In this document: positions 6,657 through 15,070 of the stretch, piece after piece
Layout of the letters: each line of letters starts with the position of its first letter
Numbering within the stretch: position 1 is the first letter of the stretch
Assembly: GCA_031254675.1 (NCBI GenBank)
Contig: JAIRTV010000475.1
Span: 1-20,499, forward strand
From: Planctomycetaceae bacterium
GTDB taxonomy: Bacteria > Planctomycetota > Planctomycetia > Pirellulales > Thermoguttaceae
Length of the DNA stretch: 20,499 nucleotides
Reading direction: 5' to 3'
Notes under the pieces: model-generated
Seen by the model: only the letters and a program-made list of their open reading frames with translations
Told to the model about the DNA's origin: nothing
Databases searched by the model: none
Made by a program: the position numbers and the translations under genes

Positions 6657-8939
6657 TTACAGTCTTGGGATACAGGTGAAGTCGAGTGAAAGCGTCCAGA
6701 ACGTGAGCAACAGAATTAGGAACAAACCAAGATAACTCAGTACGACCAGAACAAGTTCATGGGGAGGACGTCGGAAAATTCCTTCGTAAATCAGGAACAC
6801 TGCATGTCCTCCGTCCAACGGCAACATCGGAAAAATGTTAATCACTGCAAGGTTTGTTCCGATCAGACAAAGGAACATCAGATACGAACTAAGCCCACCA
6901 TCAGCAAACATATACGCCAACTGAACAATGGCAACCGGTCCTCCAAGCGCACGCGGTGAAACACTGCCATTGCCAAACGCCACAAGAGTTCGGTACACCA
7001 GAAGAGAACTGTCAATCATTTTCTGTGTTCCCAATGTAAGAGCTTCGTTGAAATTGCTGATTTTAATAACCGATTTTTCCGTCTTCAACAATAACCCGCG
7101 ATCTGTATTGAACCAGTCTTTCGAATCAAAAACCAACAGATTAACCGTAGTGGTTTTTTCTTTTTCGTCTTCGAGTTGTAAACGCACGGAAATGATTCTT
7201 TCGGCGAAACCGGCTTGTTTCTGTTGTTTGGTCAATGGAATTGGTTCGGCGATTTGTAATGTTTTGCTGAAAATGTACGGAATATCGACACGTTCTCCGA
7301 CATTCTGAAACTGAACACCTTCTTCGTCAACAACACTGAACGAATTTTTTTTGAGAATTGGTTGAGCGTTTAGTAATTTGACGGCTGTTACTTTTTTGCC
7401 CGCCAACAATTGTTTTGCGGTTTCGTAATTTGTTCCGAAAAAATCTTTCGAAACATCTTCGATAATTGGTTCGACTTCCCACGCTAACCCCAATGCCGTA
7501 CTGCCAATCGAATCTTTCATCGAAAGAAAACCAAGTTCGGGAACAATTCGTATTGGTTTCAATTCAAGATCAATCGTTTGTTCTTGTTCGTTTTTTTTGC
7601 GAACAACAAGTTGAATGGATTTTTGGAGTCGATTGATTTTTTGCAAGATGATCTGTGGTAGTTTTAGCGGGTCAAAGTCCGTAACATTGTCAACGCTTAA
7701 AATTTGATCACCTGCTTCGATTCCTTTTTGTGCGGCGTTGGAATCGGGAAGCACTGATGTAATTGTTCCCATTTTGAAACGAACGCCAATTTCTTTCATG
7801 GGAATTGCCGGAATTGTGACGTCAATTGTTTTTCCGGTTTCTTTGTTAATAAACTCACACGAAAAAGATCGTTCCAAACTCCGTAATTGTAAATCCATAT
7901 ATTCTGTATAGTTTTTGACTTCCTTTGTCTGATCACTGTTGCTATCTTGAACGGCATTGATACGCAAATTGGGTTGTTTTAACGATTGAAGAGTTTGTTC
8001 TGAATAATATTTTTCCCAATTTTTAATAACCGGATACTTTGTGGTCGCCAAATCCAATGTTGGTAATGACCCAACGCCGATCATGGGAGCCAGATCATCT
8101 TTCCGTTTTCGCGGAACAATTATTTTTTCCATTTTTTCGGTGTGTTGTGATTCATTTTCGGTTTGTTGTGATTGAGGATCGTTATTTTTTGGGCGTTCAA
8201 TGGTTAATTTGATTCCGCTGGCACTTCCAACCATTGCCATATTGATGTCGGTGAAAACGCGGGCGGGTGAATCGTTAATGGCGATGATTTTATCGCCGGT
8301 TTGGAGATCGGCTTCCCATGCGGGCGAACCGGACACAACACTACCAACTGCTGGGGCGGTTTCTTCAATACCAACCATGTACGCCGCTGTAGCACAAACA
8401 ATTGCAAATAGAAAATTCATGACCACGCCGGCAACAATAATTGCTAGACGTTGTGGGACGGTCTTTGCCAGATAGCTGTCCGGTGCGAACACGGCTTCGT
8501 TGAGTTTTTCGAGATCGGCGACATTGGAGTTGCTGGATTCGGAATTTGGGGGGGCATTCTCTGTTGGAGATTCTGATTGTGAAATTTGATTGGTTGATTT
8601 GGCGCGTTCGATTTCGGCGCGAAGTTCGCCGGGGTTATCTTCTTGACCGAGCATTTTGACATAGCCGCCAAGCGGAAACATACCAAGTCCATATTCGGTT
8701 TTTCCCCATTTGAATTTGAAAAATTTGAGTCCCCAAAAATCGAACCAGATATAAAATTTTTCGCATCGAACTCCACAAAGTCGTGCGACGGCGAAATGAC
8801 CAAATTCGTGAACAATAATCAAGGCGTTAAGACCGAGAAGGACGAGAAAGATGTTTGCGGTTACAGTCCAAACGGTTGACCAAATTGAGGTTACCTGATC
8901 GGGAGTTGTGGTGCTGAAGAGGGCGAATACGGTATCCAT
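6657..8939 (-). CDS. rseP: RseP-type site-2 protease (RIP metalloprotease), extended form
   Basis: An inner-membrane zinc protease that cuts transmembrane substrates such as anti-sigma factors, and also leftover signal peptides. The first TM segment carries HEFGH (His44, Glu45, His48). A second TM is near residues 168-190. Two PDZ domains follow, at about 196-250 and 391-460. The last TM segments hold the second zinc site NIFPMLPLDGGH (Asp709). At 760 residues it is far longer than the roughly 450 of E. coli RseP: extra length sits in a charged stretch at about 105-155 and between and after the PDZ domains (about 460-650). The start has AAGGA about 12 bases upstream. It is read divergently from ftsY and probably with the acyltransferase gene downstream. 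No sigma/anti-sigma gene is adjacent. Confidence 0.93.
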   Translation of the reverse strand: MDTVFALFSTTTPDQVTSIWSTVWTVTANIFLVLLGLNALIIVHEFGHFAVARLCGVRCEKFYIWFDFWGLKFFKFKWGKTEYGLGMFPLGGYVKMLGQEDNPGELRAEIERAKSTNQISQSESPTENAPPNSESSNSNVADLEKLNEAVFAPDSYLAKTVPQRLAIIVAGVVMNFLFAIVCATAAYMVGIEETAPAVGSVVSGSPAWEADLQTGDKIIAINDSPARVFTDINMAMVGSASGIKLTIERPKNNDPQSQQTENESQHTEKMEKIIVPRKRKDDLAPMIGVGSLPTLDLATTKYPVIKNWEKYYSEQTLQSLKQPNLRINAVQDSNSDQTKEVKNYTEYMDLQLRSLERSFSCEFINKETGKTIDVTIPAIPMKEIGVRFKMGTITSVLPDSNAAQKGIEAGDQILSVDNVTDFDPLKLPQIILQKINRLQKSIQLVVRKKNEQEQTIDLELKPIRIVPELGFLSMKDSIGSTALGLAWEVEPIIEDVSKDFFGTNYETAKQLLAGKKVTAVKLLNAQPILKKNSFSVVDEEGVQFQNVGERVDIPYIFSKTLQIAEPIPLTKQQKQAGFAERIISVRLQLEDEKEKTTTVNLLVFDSKDWFNTDRGLLLKTEKSVIKISNFNEALTLGTQKMIDSSLLVYRTLVAFGNGSVSPRALGGPVAIVQLAYMFADGGLSSYLMFLCLIGTNLAVINIFPMLPLDGGHAVFLIYEGIFRRPPHELVLVVLSYLGLFLILLLTFWTLSLDFTCIPRL

Positions 8940-9042
8940 TATGCTAAATTTTCCTTTCTTGCCCGATGGTTGGGTGGAAATATTGCTGGGGTTAATCGTT
9001 AAGTTTGGTGTTGTGTCTTATTTTCAAGACAAAGATGGCGGC

Positions 9043-9051
9043 ATTATACCA
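9043..9051 (-). promoter_or_regulatory. Extended -10 promoter of rseP
   Basis: The minus strand reads TGGTATAAT: a perfect TATAAT (9048-9043) preceded by the TGn extension. No good -35 is present, which is common for extended -10 promoters. The predicted start near 9036 leaves a leader of about 97 bases. Confidence 0.5.
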
Positions 9052-9254
9052 GATTCCAAAACCAAATAAAGAGCGGGGATGTTTTGGTTGTTTTAGTTCA
9101 TCGTTCCTAATTTATCGTTTATCGCAAATTCAAAATTTCTTGAAACCAATATTTATTGTTATGGAGATGATCGAGTTGGAAAATTAAGATGAAGCGAATG
9201 TCGGTTGACGTGGAATTGTTACGAATCGTTACCTTGAATTTATTGTGCCTTACC

Positions 9255-9282
9255 TTGTATTTTTCGACGAAGAAGTTATACT
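9255..9282 (+). promoter_or_regulatory. Candidate promoter of ftsY
   Basis: TTGTAT (9255-9260), a 16-base spacer and TATACT (9277-9282). The -10 is good and the -35 poor. The leader would be about 95 bases. Confidence 0.35.
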
Positions 9283-9383
9283 ACCGCAATTCTCTATTCG
9301 TGATGATTTTGAAACATTTTTATTGTATTTGTTTCTGCATGAGGTAGTTATTTTTTTTGCGATTAAAGTATTAGGGTAAAACA

Positions 9384-10340
9384 ATGGGGATTTTCAACCG
9401 ACTCAAACAAGGTTTAGCAAAAACAGTTCAGATATTAAACACCGATATCCGTGATCTTTTCAAACGAAAAGGGCAATTGGTGGACGATTCTTTTTTGGAG
9501 GCGATGTTCGAGATGTTTGTCAAAACGGATATGGGAGTTTTGGCATCAAAGGAAATTATTGCCGAAGTACGAACGCAATATCGTGGTCGAGTTGTTGAGA
9601 TGCACGATGTGTTGGAAATCGTCAAAACAAAACTCAAATCGCTCATGGCTCAACCTACTGCGCCGATTCGGTTTGCTGAGACCAATCCCACGGTTATTAT
9701 GGTGTGTGGAGTCAACGGCAGCGGAAAAACAACAACAATTGCCAAATTGACTTCGATGTTTGTTGCGGACGGAAAGAAAGTGGTTTTGGGGGCGGCGGAC
9801 ACTTTTCGGGCGGCGGCGGTGGAACAGTTGACGGTTTGGGCGAACCGACTTGGTGCGGAGATTGTTGTTGGAAGTTCGGGCAGTGATCCGGCAAGTGTTG
9901 CGCACAAGGCAATTGCCAAAACCTTGGAGATCAACGCGGATATTTGTATTGTTGATACGGCGGGGCGGCTGCAAACTCAAAAGAATCTCATGCAAGAACT
10001 CGAAAAAATTCGGCGGGTTATGAGCAAACAAGTTCCGGAAGCGCCACACGAAGTCATTCTGATTTTGGACGCCACCACAGGACAAAACGGAATTAGTCAG
10101 GCAAAATATTTTACGGAAGCGGTGAGATGTACAGGAATCGTGTTGGCGAAATTGGATGGAACAGCCAAAGGTGGTGTGGTGATTGCGATTCGTAAACAGA
10201 TTAATTTGCCGGTAAAATTTATTGGGGTTGGCGAATCGGCGGTTGATCTTGCGGTGTTTGACCCCAATGAGTTTGTGGATGCTTTGTTCGCGGAAACAGA
10301 AAAACCGGAAGATCAGGAAAATACCGAAAAACAAAAATAA
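9384..10340 (+). CDS. ftsY: Signal recognition particle receptor FtsY
   Basis: FtsY is the membrane-associated SRP GTPase that receives Ffh-bound ribosomes and passes them to SecYEG. The 318 residues cover the NG core only: the helical N domain (about 1-95), then the G domain with P-loop GVNGSGKTTT (109-118), DTFRAAA (139-145), DTAGR (191-195), the guanine-specificity motif AKLDGTAKGG (255-264) and GVGE (281-284). The long acidic A domain of E. coli FtsY is absent, as in many bacteria; the N-terminus starts MGIFNRLKQGL, which suits a short amphipathic membrane-targeting helix. The charged tail after residue 300 is poorly conserved. AGGG lies seven bases before the ATG. It is the only confident plus-strand gene in the window and ends before a hairpin terminator. 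Confidence 0.97.
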   Translation: MGIFNRLKQGLAKTVQILNTDIRDLFKRKGQLVDDSFLEAMFEMFVKTDMGVLASKEIIAEVRTQYRGRVVEMHDVLEIVKTKLKSLMAQPTAPIRFAETNPTVIMVCGVNGSGKTTTIAKLTSMFVADGKKVVLGAADTFRAAAVEQLTVWANRLGAEIVVGSSGSDPASVAHKAIAKTLEINADICIVDTAGRLQTQKNLMQELEKIRRVMSKQVPEAPHEVILILDATTGQNGISQAKYFTEAVRCTGIVLAKLDGTAKGGVVIAIRKQINLPVKFIGVGESAVDLAVFDPNEFVDALFAETEKPEDQENTEKQK

Positions 10341-10460
10341 GGAAAGAAAGATATTTTGAGTGAAACATCGAAAAACATTCTTTACGAAGAGAATACGCAA
10401 GATTCTACTATTACAAAACAAAAAACAGCCTATTTCAGGAATTGGCAACAACCTTTTCCG

Positions 10461-10497
10461 TAGAGCCGCAATACATTACGGCTCTATAGTTTTTTTA
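10461..10497 (+). terminator. ftsY terminator, derived from a GTAGAGACGC-type palindrome
   Basis: TAGAGCCG (10461-10468) pairs with CGGCTCTA (10479-10486) around a 10-base loop, followed by a run of seven T. It is 120 bases after ftsY. The sequence closely resembles the palindromic repeats at 12166-12220 and 19281-19321, differing mainly by the pair change A to C and its partner, so a repeat seems to have become a terminator. Confidence 0.65.
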
Positions 10498-10531
10498 TAA
10501 CAAATTGTATTTTCAAGAATAAAAATCAAAA

Positions 10532-10573
10532 TCAGCGAAAGAATTGCTTACCTTTCAATTTTGTCAAGTACAT
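10532..10573 (-). pseudogene. 13-codon remnant behind a duplicated gene leader
   Basis: The duplicated 82-base leader (10571-10652) ends in AAGGA and an ATG, which here opens only MYLTKLKGKQFFR and then TGA. It is probably what remains of a gene whose 5' end matched that of the ankyrin-repeat gene, or a by-product of the duplication. Expression as a small peptide cannot be excluded. The stretch 10341-10785 otherwise holds only the terminator, the repeat and two hairpins. Confidence 0.3.
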
Positions 10574-10652
10574 TTTTTGTTTCCTTATTAAAAAAGTTGG
10601 TTAAAGTTTTTTGACGAAGACTACTCATTGTCGTTTTTATTTGTCTGACAAT
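10571..10652. repeat. 82-base direct repeat, copy 1
   Basis: Identical to 13756-13837 except at two positions (both T/C changes). On the minus strand it contains a 5' leader, an AAGGA ribosome binding site and an ATG. Copy 2 is the true leader of the zinc-ribbon/ankyrin gene; copy 1 leads into a 13-codon frame. Confidence 0.95.
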
Positions 10653-10662
10653 GATTTTTGTG

Positions 10663-10716
10663 ATTTATTTGATTGTGCAAAAAGTCAATCGCCATAATCA
10701 CACAAATCAAATAAAT
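10663..10716. repeat. AT-rich inverted repeat
   Basis: ATTTATTTGATTGTG (10663-10677) pairs with CACAAATCAAATAAAT (10701-10716), with a single bulged base and a 23-base loop. It lies downstream of the Sel1-repeat gene and upstream of the duplicated leader on the minus strand. It may protect or end a transcript; no T-run follows directly. Confidence 0.5.
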
Positions 10717-10753
10717 TATCGTTTTGATAATTTTGTAACTGTTCAGTTTGAAA

Positions 10754-10784
10754 GGTACAGCGGGCATTTCTGTTTGCTGTATCC
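10754..10784 (-). terminator. Hairpin directly after the Sel1-repeat gene
   Basis: On the minus strand GGATACAGC pairs with GCTGTACC (one bulged base), starting one base after the TAA stop, and is followed by TTTC. It may be a weak terminator for the whole membrane-protein cluster. Confidence 0.4.
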
Positions 10785-10785
10785 G

Positions 10786-12057
10786 TTATTCATCAGAATC
10801 AAAAATTGTTTCAATTTCTTGTAACATTAATTTAGCAGGTTCATATCCAATTTCCGTTAATTTTTTTAGACAATTAATGGCTTGGGGTTCGATGTTTTCA
10901 TCAACAGCGACTAATGCTATTGAAAATATCATCATCATAGCAGCGGCATCTCCTTTATTTGCTGCTCTGTCCAACCAATAAAATGTTTCTTTAATATTTT
11001 CTTGCACTCCTTCACCACAGAAATAAGCGACTCCCAATCGATACTCAGCATTTGAAGAACCGTTTTCTGCTGCTTTTTTGAAACAATTTATTGCTTCCTC
11101 GTAATTTTTTGCAACACAATAACCTTGCTGATAACAGATTCCTTTGCAAAGCATAATATTGGAATCTTTATTTTCCATATCATTTATAACTTGTTCCGCT
11201 ATTTCTTGTTCCTCCTTCTCGTTGTTTCCCTGTAACAACACATTGCGAAGAGTTTGGAATGACCGTGGTGATGCGACTTTGATGAGTAATTCGGCTCTTT
11301 TGGATGAGTCCTCTGTGCATCCGCCATATCCGAAAGAATAGCGTGATGCCAACTCGATGATTGCTTCGGACTTGCCTTCATCTGCTGCAATTTTTAACTT
11401 ATCAAGCGGCGTTCGCCAATCAAATTCGGCGTGATTCACCTGAAGACATTCTTCAATCCACGACTCGTTTAATCTGACTTTCCATTTTTCGTTTTGAAAA
11501 ATTTTTCGTATTTCCGCCGATTTATATTCCATATCGTCTTTGTCCTTATGTTCGTTACCGGAAGGTTCCTTTTCACGTGCTAAAGGTACACCTGAATAGG
11601 TCTTGTTAGGCTGCGTTTCTCCTAATTGATTTAGGATTTCATTAAGACGTTCCTCTTGCCTATTTGGGATTTTTTCTGTAACCTTTATGTAGGACAACCA
11701 TATTCCCGCCGCCAAAATAATACACACGACAGGTATATTCTCAATAACTTTGCCGGAACGATATTTTTTTTCTGTTGGAATATTGTTTTGTTGGTTGTTT
11801 GGTTCAGTGTTTGTTGGAGTTGTTGTGTTATTTTTGTTATCTTTATTGGCATTCAGTAACACATTGATACCGAAACCGATGACTCCGCCAATCATGCCGC
11901 CAAGAATACAACCAACAAGTCCGCCTGTTGCGCTGCCAACGGCGAAACCAATAATCATAAAAATATACTGTAACCAACTTCTTTCCGAACTTGTTGTTGG
12001 CGATTCGGGTTGATTGTTTTCATGATTAACGTTTTGGGAATTTTCTGTTACGTTCAT
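10786..12057 (-). CDS. Membrane protein with glycine-zipper and Sel1-like repeats
   Basis: A 423-residue protein of unknown function. Residues 1-27 are polar. Residues 30-68 form a glycine-rich membrane segment (IGFAVGSATGGLVGCILGG and on), typical of a glycine zipper. An Asn/Thr-rich linker follows, then a further TM at about 107-124. The C-terminal half (about 205-415) has Sel1/TPR-like helical repeats, clearest at residues 305-372, which usually bind partner proteins. The start at 12057 has AAAGGA eight bases upstream; a TTG at 12096 is less likely. It is the last gene of the minus-strand cluster. A palindromic repeat separates it from the ankyrin gene, so it may have its own transcript. 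It could be a scaffold for the GTPases; that is inference. Confidence 0.75.
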   Translation of the reverse strand: MNVTENSQNVNHENNQPESPTTSSERSWLQYIFMIIGFAVGSATGGLVGCILGGMIGGVIGFGINVLLNANKDNKNNTTTPTNTEPNNQQNNIPTEKKYRSGKVIENIPVVCIILAAGIWLSYIKVTEKIPNRQEERLNEILNQLGETQPNKTYSGVPLAREKEPSGNEHKDKDDMEYKSAEIRKIFQNEKWKVRLNESWIEECLQVNHAEFDWRTPLDKLKIAADEGKSEAIIELASRYSFGYGGCTEDSSKRAELLIKVASPRSFQTLRNVLLQGNNEKEEQEIAEQVINDMENKDSNIMLCKGICYQQGYCVAKNYEEAINCFKKAAENGSSNAEYRLGVAYFCGEGVQENIKETFYWLDRAANKGDAAAMMMIFSIALVAVDENIEPQAINCLKKLTEIGYEPAKLMLQEIETIFDSDE

Positions 12058-12165
12058 AGTTTTATCCTTTGTGAAATGCCCTTTACCAACTACCAATAAA
12101 AGGCGAAAGTTACCGCAGATAGTTACGGTTTATTAATTTGCAATTTTTTAACGAAAACAATCTCC

Positions 12166-12220
12166 GTAGAGACGCAATGCATTGCGTCTCACTGACTGAC
12201 GCAATGTATTGCGTTTCTAC
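12166..12220. repeat. Double GTAGAGACGC-type palindrome
   Basis: A perfect 22-base palindrome (12169-12190, arms GAGACGCAATG and CATTGCGTCTC) is followed by ACTGACT and a second, imperfect one ending in GTTTCTAC. The whole element starts GTAGAGACGCAATG and ends in a near-inverted copy of it. The final CTAC supplies the TAG stop of the ankyrin gene at 12217-12219. The same family appears at 19281-19321 and, diverged, at 10461-10486. Confidence 0.9.
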
Positions 12221-13758
12221 TGACTTTTTTCGGCTTGTTCGAGAACTTCTGCTATTTCCTCACGCCTTTTATTCCTTGCAACAGCCAATGGTCTATAGCC
12301 GTCCTTGTTTCTGGAGTTGAGTTTGGCACCTTTTTCGATCAGGTACTTCACTATTTCAAGCGAAGCCCCGCTATAAGTTCCTACGGCATTGTGTAACGGT
12401 GTATCGCCGTCATTATCTTTTGCATTGACATACGCACCCTTTTCGATCAAATATTTCACCACTTCAAGAGAATCCTTTCCATAAATACTTCTTGTGGCAT
12501 TGTGTAACGGTGTATTGCCGTCATTATCTTTTGCATTGACATCCGCTCCCTTTTCGATCAAATACTTCACTACTTCAAGAGACCCTTCTTCAATATCGTA
12601 ATAGGTCACCTCGTGTAACGGAATCTTGCCATTATTATCTTTTGCATTGACATCCGCTCCTTTATTTATCAGGAATTTGGTCATTGCAACACCGACCTCG
12701 CCACTGACCGCAGAATGTAACGGTGTATTGCCATAATCATCTTTTGCATTGACATCTGCACCCCAAAAGATTGCTCTTTGTGCTTTTTTTATGTATGCAT
12801 CTTCATCATTTCCATGATATGAAGCATAATAAGCGGCATCAAAAAGACTTTCATTGACACAATCAAAATGATAATAGGCATTCAAACCGAATGTAACAAC
12901 AACAAACGAACCGACAGCCACAAGAAGAGTTGCGATAGTTGTTTTGAATCCCCAAAGGCGTTGTTGTGTTGCGAGTTTTATTGCTTCCGGTGTAATGACG
13001 ATGAGATTATTTTTCAATCTGTATTCTTGAATCGCATCCGCTACACGAGCAAGTGAAAAGGAGAATGGAATCCAAAGAAAAAATGTCAGAAGATCAATAT
13101 AAGGAATCGGCAATAAAACGCAGATCATAACCGCCAATCCAATACTAACAGGTTTAACATGAGTCAAACCGAATTGGTTGCGATATTTATTCATATCGCT
13201 GGCAAGACCAACAATCGCAACAAATATCCAGTATAAGTTAAAGAATGGAACAAATGTTAATCCAACTGCCCATCCGGGACTGGTTCGTGGATTGCCCTCA
13301 CGCTGTATTGCCCAGCAACGATATATCAGTACATAAACTAAAATACTTCGTACTAGGAATATCAATATTCCCGACACAACAAATATCCCGCATGTAACCT
13401 CAATCATTCCAGTGGGGTCAGCATAAAAATAAATCGGTTCCAAATTGCCGAGAAGCAACATTGCCGCAATGACAAACGGTAAAAACAATAGCAATGTTAT
13501 TCGTTTCGCAAGCAATCCAAATGAACCGGGTAAATAAGCAGTTTTGTGTGGATCATTTCTGTTCCAGTCCTGTAATTGTTGCCTTGTATTTGAGTCGTTT
13601 GCGTTTGGAATATTTTGTGCGAATAGTGCAATTGGTGTGAATGGCGTATGATTTTTGTTTTCGTTTTCAGACGCTTGTTGTCCTAAACGGCAACCGCAAT
13701 TATTACAAAATTTCGTATTGGGTTGAACAATTTCATTGCCGCAGTTGTTACAATACAT
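12217..13758 (-). CDS. Zinc-ribbon, multi-TM (DUF4328-like) and ankyrin-repeat protein
   Basis: A 513-residue protein of unknown function with three parts. Residues 3-23 are a zinc ribbon (C-x2-C-x11-C-x2-C: Cys3, 6, 18, 21). Residues 83-240 form about four TM segments in the style of DUF4328 (the segment about 140-195: RCWAIQREGNPRTSPGW, then FFNLYWIF). A further TM is at 269-292. Four to five ankyrin repeats (about 300-505) follow, with the TPLHNA and KGADVNAKDN motifs. AAGGA lies eight bases before the ATG, within an 82-base leader that is duplicated at 10571-10652. The stop codon comes from a palindromic repeat. It is the gene after the TM/coiled-coil protein, 81 bases downstream. The repeats suggest protein binding; with five TM segments the ankyrin part would be outside the cytoplasm if the ribbon is inside, which would be odd. 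Confidence 0.8.
   Translation of the reverse strand: MYCNNCGNEIVQPNTKFCNNCGCRLGQQASENENKNHTPFTPIALFAQNIPNANDSNTRQQLQDWNRNDPHKTAYLPGSFGLLAKRITLLLFLPFVIAAMLLLGNLEPIYFYADPTGMIEVTCGIFVVSGILIFLVRSILVYVLIYRCWAIQREGNPRTSPGWAVGLTFVPFFNLYWIFVAIVGLASDMNKYRNQFGLTHVKPVSIGLAVMICVLLPIPYIDLLTFFLWIPFSFSLARVADAIQEYRLKNNLIVITPEAIKLATQQRLWGFKTTIATLLVAVGSFVVVTFGLNAYYHFDCVNESLFDAAYYASYHGNDEDAYIKKAQRAIFWGADVNAKDDYGNTPLHSAVSGEVGVAMTKFLINKGADVNAKDNNGKIPLHEVTYYDIEEGSLEVVKYLIEKGADVNAKDNDGNTPLHNATRSIYGKDSLEVVKYLIEKGAYVNAKDNDGDTPLHNAVGTYSGASLEIVKYLIEKGAKLNSRNKDGYRPLAVARNKRREEIAEVLEQAEKSQ
12415..12760. repeat. Tandem DNA repeats within the ankyrin domain
   Basis: The sequence ATCTTTTGCATTGAC recurs at 12415, 12526, 12637 and 12739, with spacings of 111, 111 and 102 bases (37, 37 and 34 codons). 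The first three units are very alike at the DNA level, including silent sites, which points to recent expansion or gene conversion. Confidence 0.8.
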
Positions 13759-13837
13759 TTTTTGTTTCCTTATTAAAAAAGTTGGTTAAAGTTTTTTGAC
13801 GAAGACTACTCATCGTCGTCTTTATTTGTCTGACAAT
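13756..13837. repeat. 82-base direct repeat, copy 2
   Basis: Leader, RBS and ATG of the ankyrin-repeat gene; partner of 10571-10652 with two mismatches. It fills almost the whole gap to the upstream gene, which ends at 13840. Confidence 0.95.
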
Positions 13838-13839
13838 AT

Positions 13840-15066
13840 TTATTGACCTTGCGGAATGATATTTCCGTTTTCTGTTGTTGTATTTTGTGGTTCCAGTATT
13901 TTTCTTATAGGTTCCGGTATCTTTTTTATATCACTCAGAAATTTGTTAAGTCGATCCGACAAACTGTTTTTGTAAGTAATCATTTCATTTTGTTCTGTAT
14001 TTAAGTTTTTTATTTCAAGCGTTAAGTTCTGTTTTTGGATTTGTAAATTTTGTATTTCCTTGTTCAATTCAGGCGGTGAAATATTCATGTTGTTAATATA
14101 AACTGTCAATCTGTTAATTTCATTTTTATATTCGTTACATTCTGTTTCGATTTTTTTGTAATTTTCTTGTGATGTGTTCAAGTGATTCTTCAATTGGTCT
14201 ATGTTCATTTCATATTTGTTATTTTTATCTTTATACTCATTATGTTCTGTTTTGAGGTCGTCACATTCCATTTTGACTTTTTTCAAATTTGTTTGTAATG
14301 TGTTCACGTCCGTATTCAACGGCAGATAAACAAGATTGTAAAATGTTGTCATGCTGAGCATACATGCCATGATCAACACGATCAAAGCATAATGTAACCA
14401 ATCTAAAATTGTTTCTTTTTTAGGTTCAACGTTGACACGTTTTTTAGTTTCTGTTGTTTTGGTTGTTTTTGCGGCGAGTGTTTTTTCTATTCCGTTACAC
14501 CAAAAGTAACGGTCAACTTGCGAACGGATTATTGTTGCGGCGCTTCCGGTCAACGGAATTTCTGTAACTACTAATTTGAGACCTTTGCCATCTGAAAAAG
14601 TACATTGTTTCATTTCGTTACACAACTTTTTCCTTGTATCGGCGGTGTTGTCATTTTCGTAGCGGGATAAAAAAACATAACGATGATCTTCAACAACAGG
14701 CAATCTATTGACGAATTTTGATAATCGTTCAATATTGATGTTCCATCGGTCTGAACCAAAGTTTTCGATAAACGCCGTAAAATAAACACACAGTTGTCCC
14801 CAATTTGAAAGACAAAATGTTGTTAGTTTTCGCGTTTCGATTTCGCTGCAATCAGAAAATAATAGACCGATACTTATCAAACGGTTTTGGTAATCTCTTT
14901 TCTCTGATGGTTCGGAAACAGCATAAACGCTGAATAAATCATTGTCTTGGCGATAGACGAGCAAGCCGTTTGTATCGGAAAGATAAGCATTAATATCGTT
15001 CCATTTTGCTTGCGGTTTCCAAGTGTTATCGTTGTGTTGACCACGAGTATAAATTGAAATTTGCAT
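13840..15066 (-). CDS. TM protein with soluble N-terminal domain and long coiled-coil tail
   Basis: A 408-residue protein of no family I can name with certainty. Residues 1-200 form a soluble domain (MQISIYTRGQHN; a KRDYQNRLISIGLLFSD segment). A basic stretch (KKRVNVEPKK) precedes one TM at about 222-247. Residues 255-375 are an almost unbroken coiled coil rich in Asn, Lys, Glu and Leu; the tail is Pro/Thr-rich. The positive-inside rule puts the N-terminal domain in the cytoplasm and the coiled coil outside. Its ATG is four bases after the GTPase stop with no RBS, so translation is probably coupled and the two products likely act together. The N-terminal domain may correspond to the GTPase-associated protein of double-GTPase systems; that is a guess from context and size. 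Confidence 0.72.
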   Translation of the reverse strand: MQISIYTRGQHNDNTWKPQAKWNDINAYLSDTNGLLVYRQDNDLFSVYAVSEPSEKRDYQNRLISIGLLFSDCSEIETRKLTTFCLSNWGQLCVYFTAFIENFGSDRWNINIERLSKFVNRLPVVEDHRYVFLSRYENDNTADTRKKLCNEMKQCTFSDGKGLKLVVTEIPLTGSAATIIRSQVDRYFWCNGIEKTLAAKTTKTTETKKRVNVEPKKETILDWLHYALIVLIMACMLSMTTFYNLVYLPLNTDVNTLQTNLKKVKMECDDLKTEHNEYKDKNNKYEMNIDQLKNHLNTSQENYKKIETECNEYKNEINRLTVYINNMNISPPELNKEIQNLQIQKQNLTLEIKNLNTEQNEMITYKNSLSDRLNKFLSDIKKIPEPIRKILEPQNTTTENGNIIPQGQ

Positions 15067-15070
15067 TGAA

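Larger units (their letters stand above)
8940..9383. other. Divergent intergenic region between rseP and ftsY
   Basis: No supported gene. It contains an extended -10 promoter for rseP (9043-9051) and a candidate ftsY promoter (9255-9282). On the plus strand one frame stays open from 9209 to a TAA at 9379, just before ftsY, but it has no ATG and overlaps the promoter. Confidence 0.5.

Noticed and set aside
9209..9379. Plus-strand open frame of about 56 codons ending just before ftsY
   Set aside because: Its translation looks protein-like, but it has no ATG, follows a stop directly and overlaps the likely ftsY promoter.
9546..10451. Long minus-strand open frame (301 codons) opposite ftsY
   Set aside because: Antisense to a certain ftsY, with composition (Arg, Asn, Phe, His rich) typical of a reverse-frame shadow and no RBS.
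12166..12220. CRISPR-like pair of repeats
   Set aside because: The two palindromes are only seven bases apart, with no spacer-sized unique sequence and no cas genes in the window.
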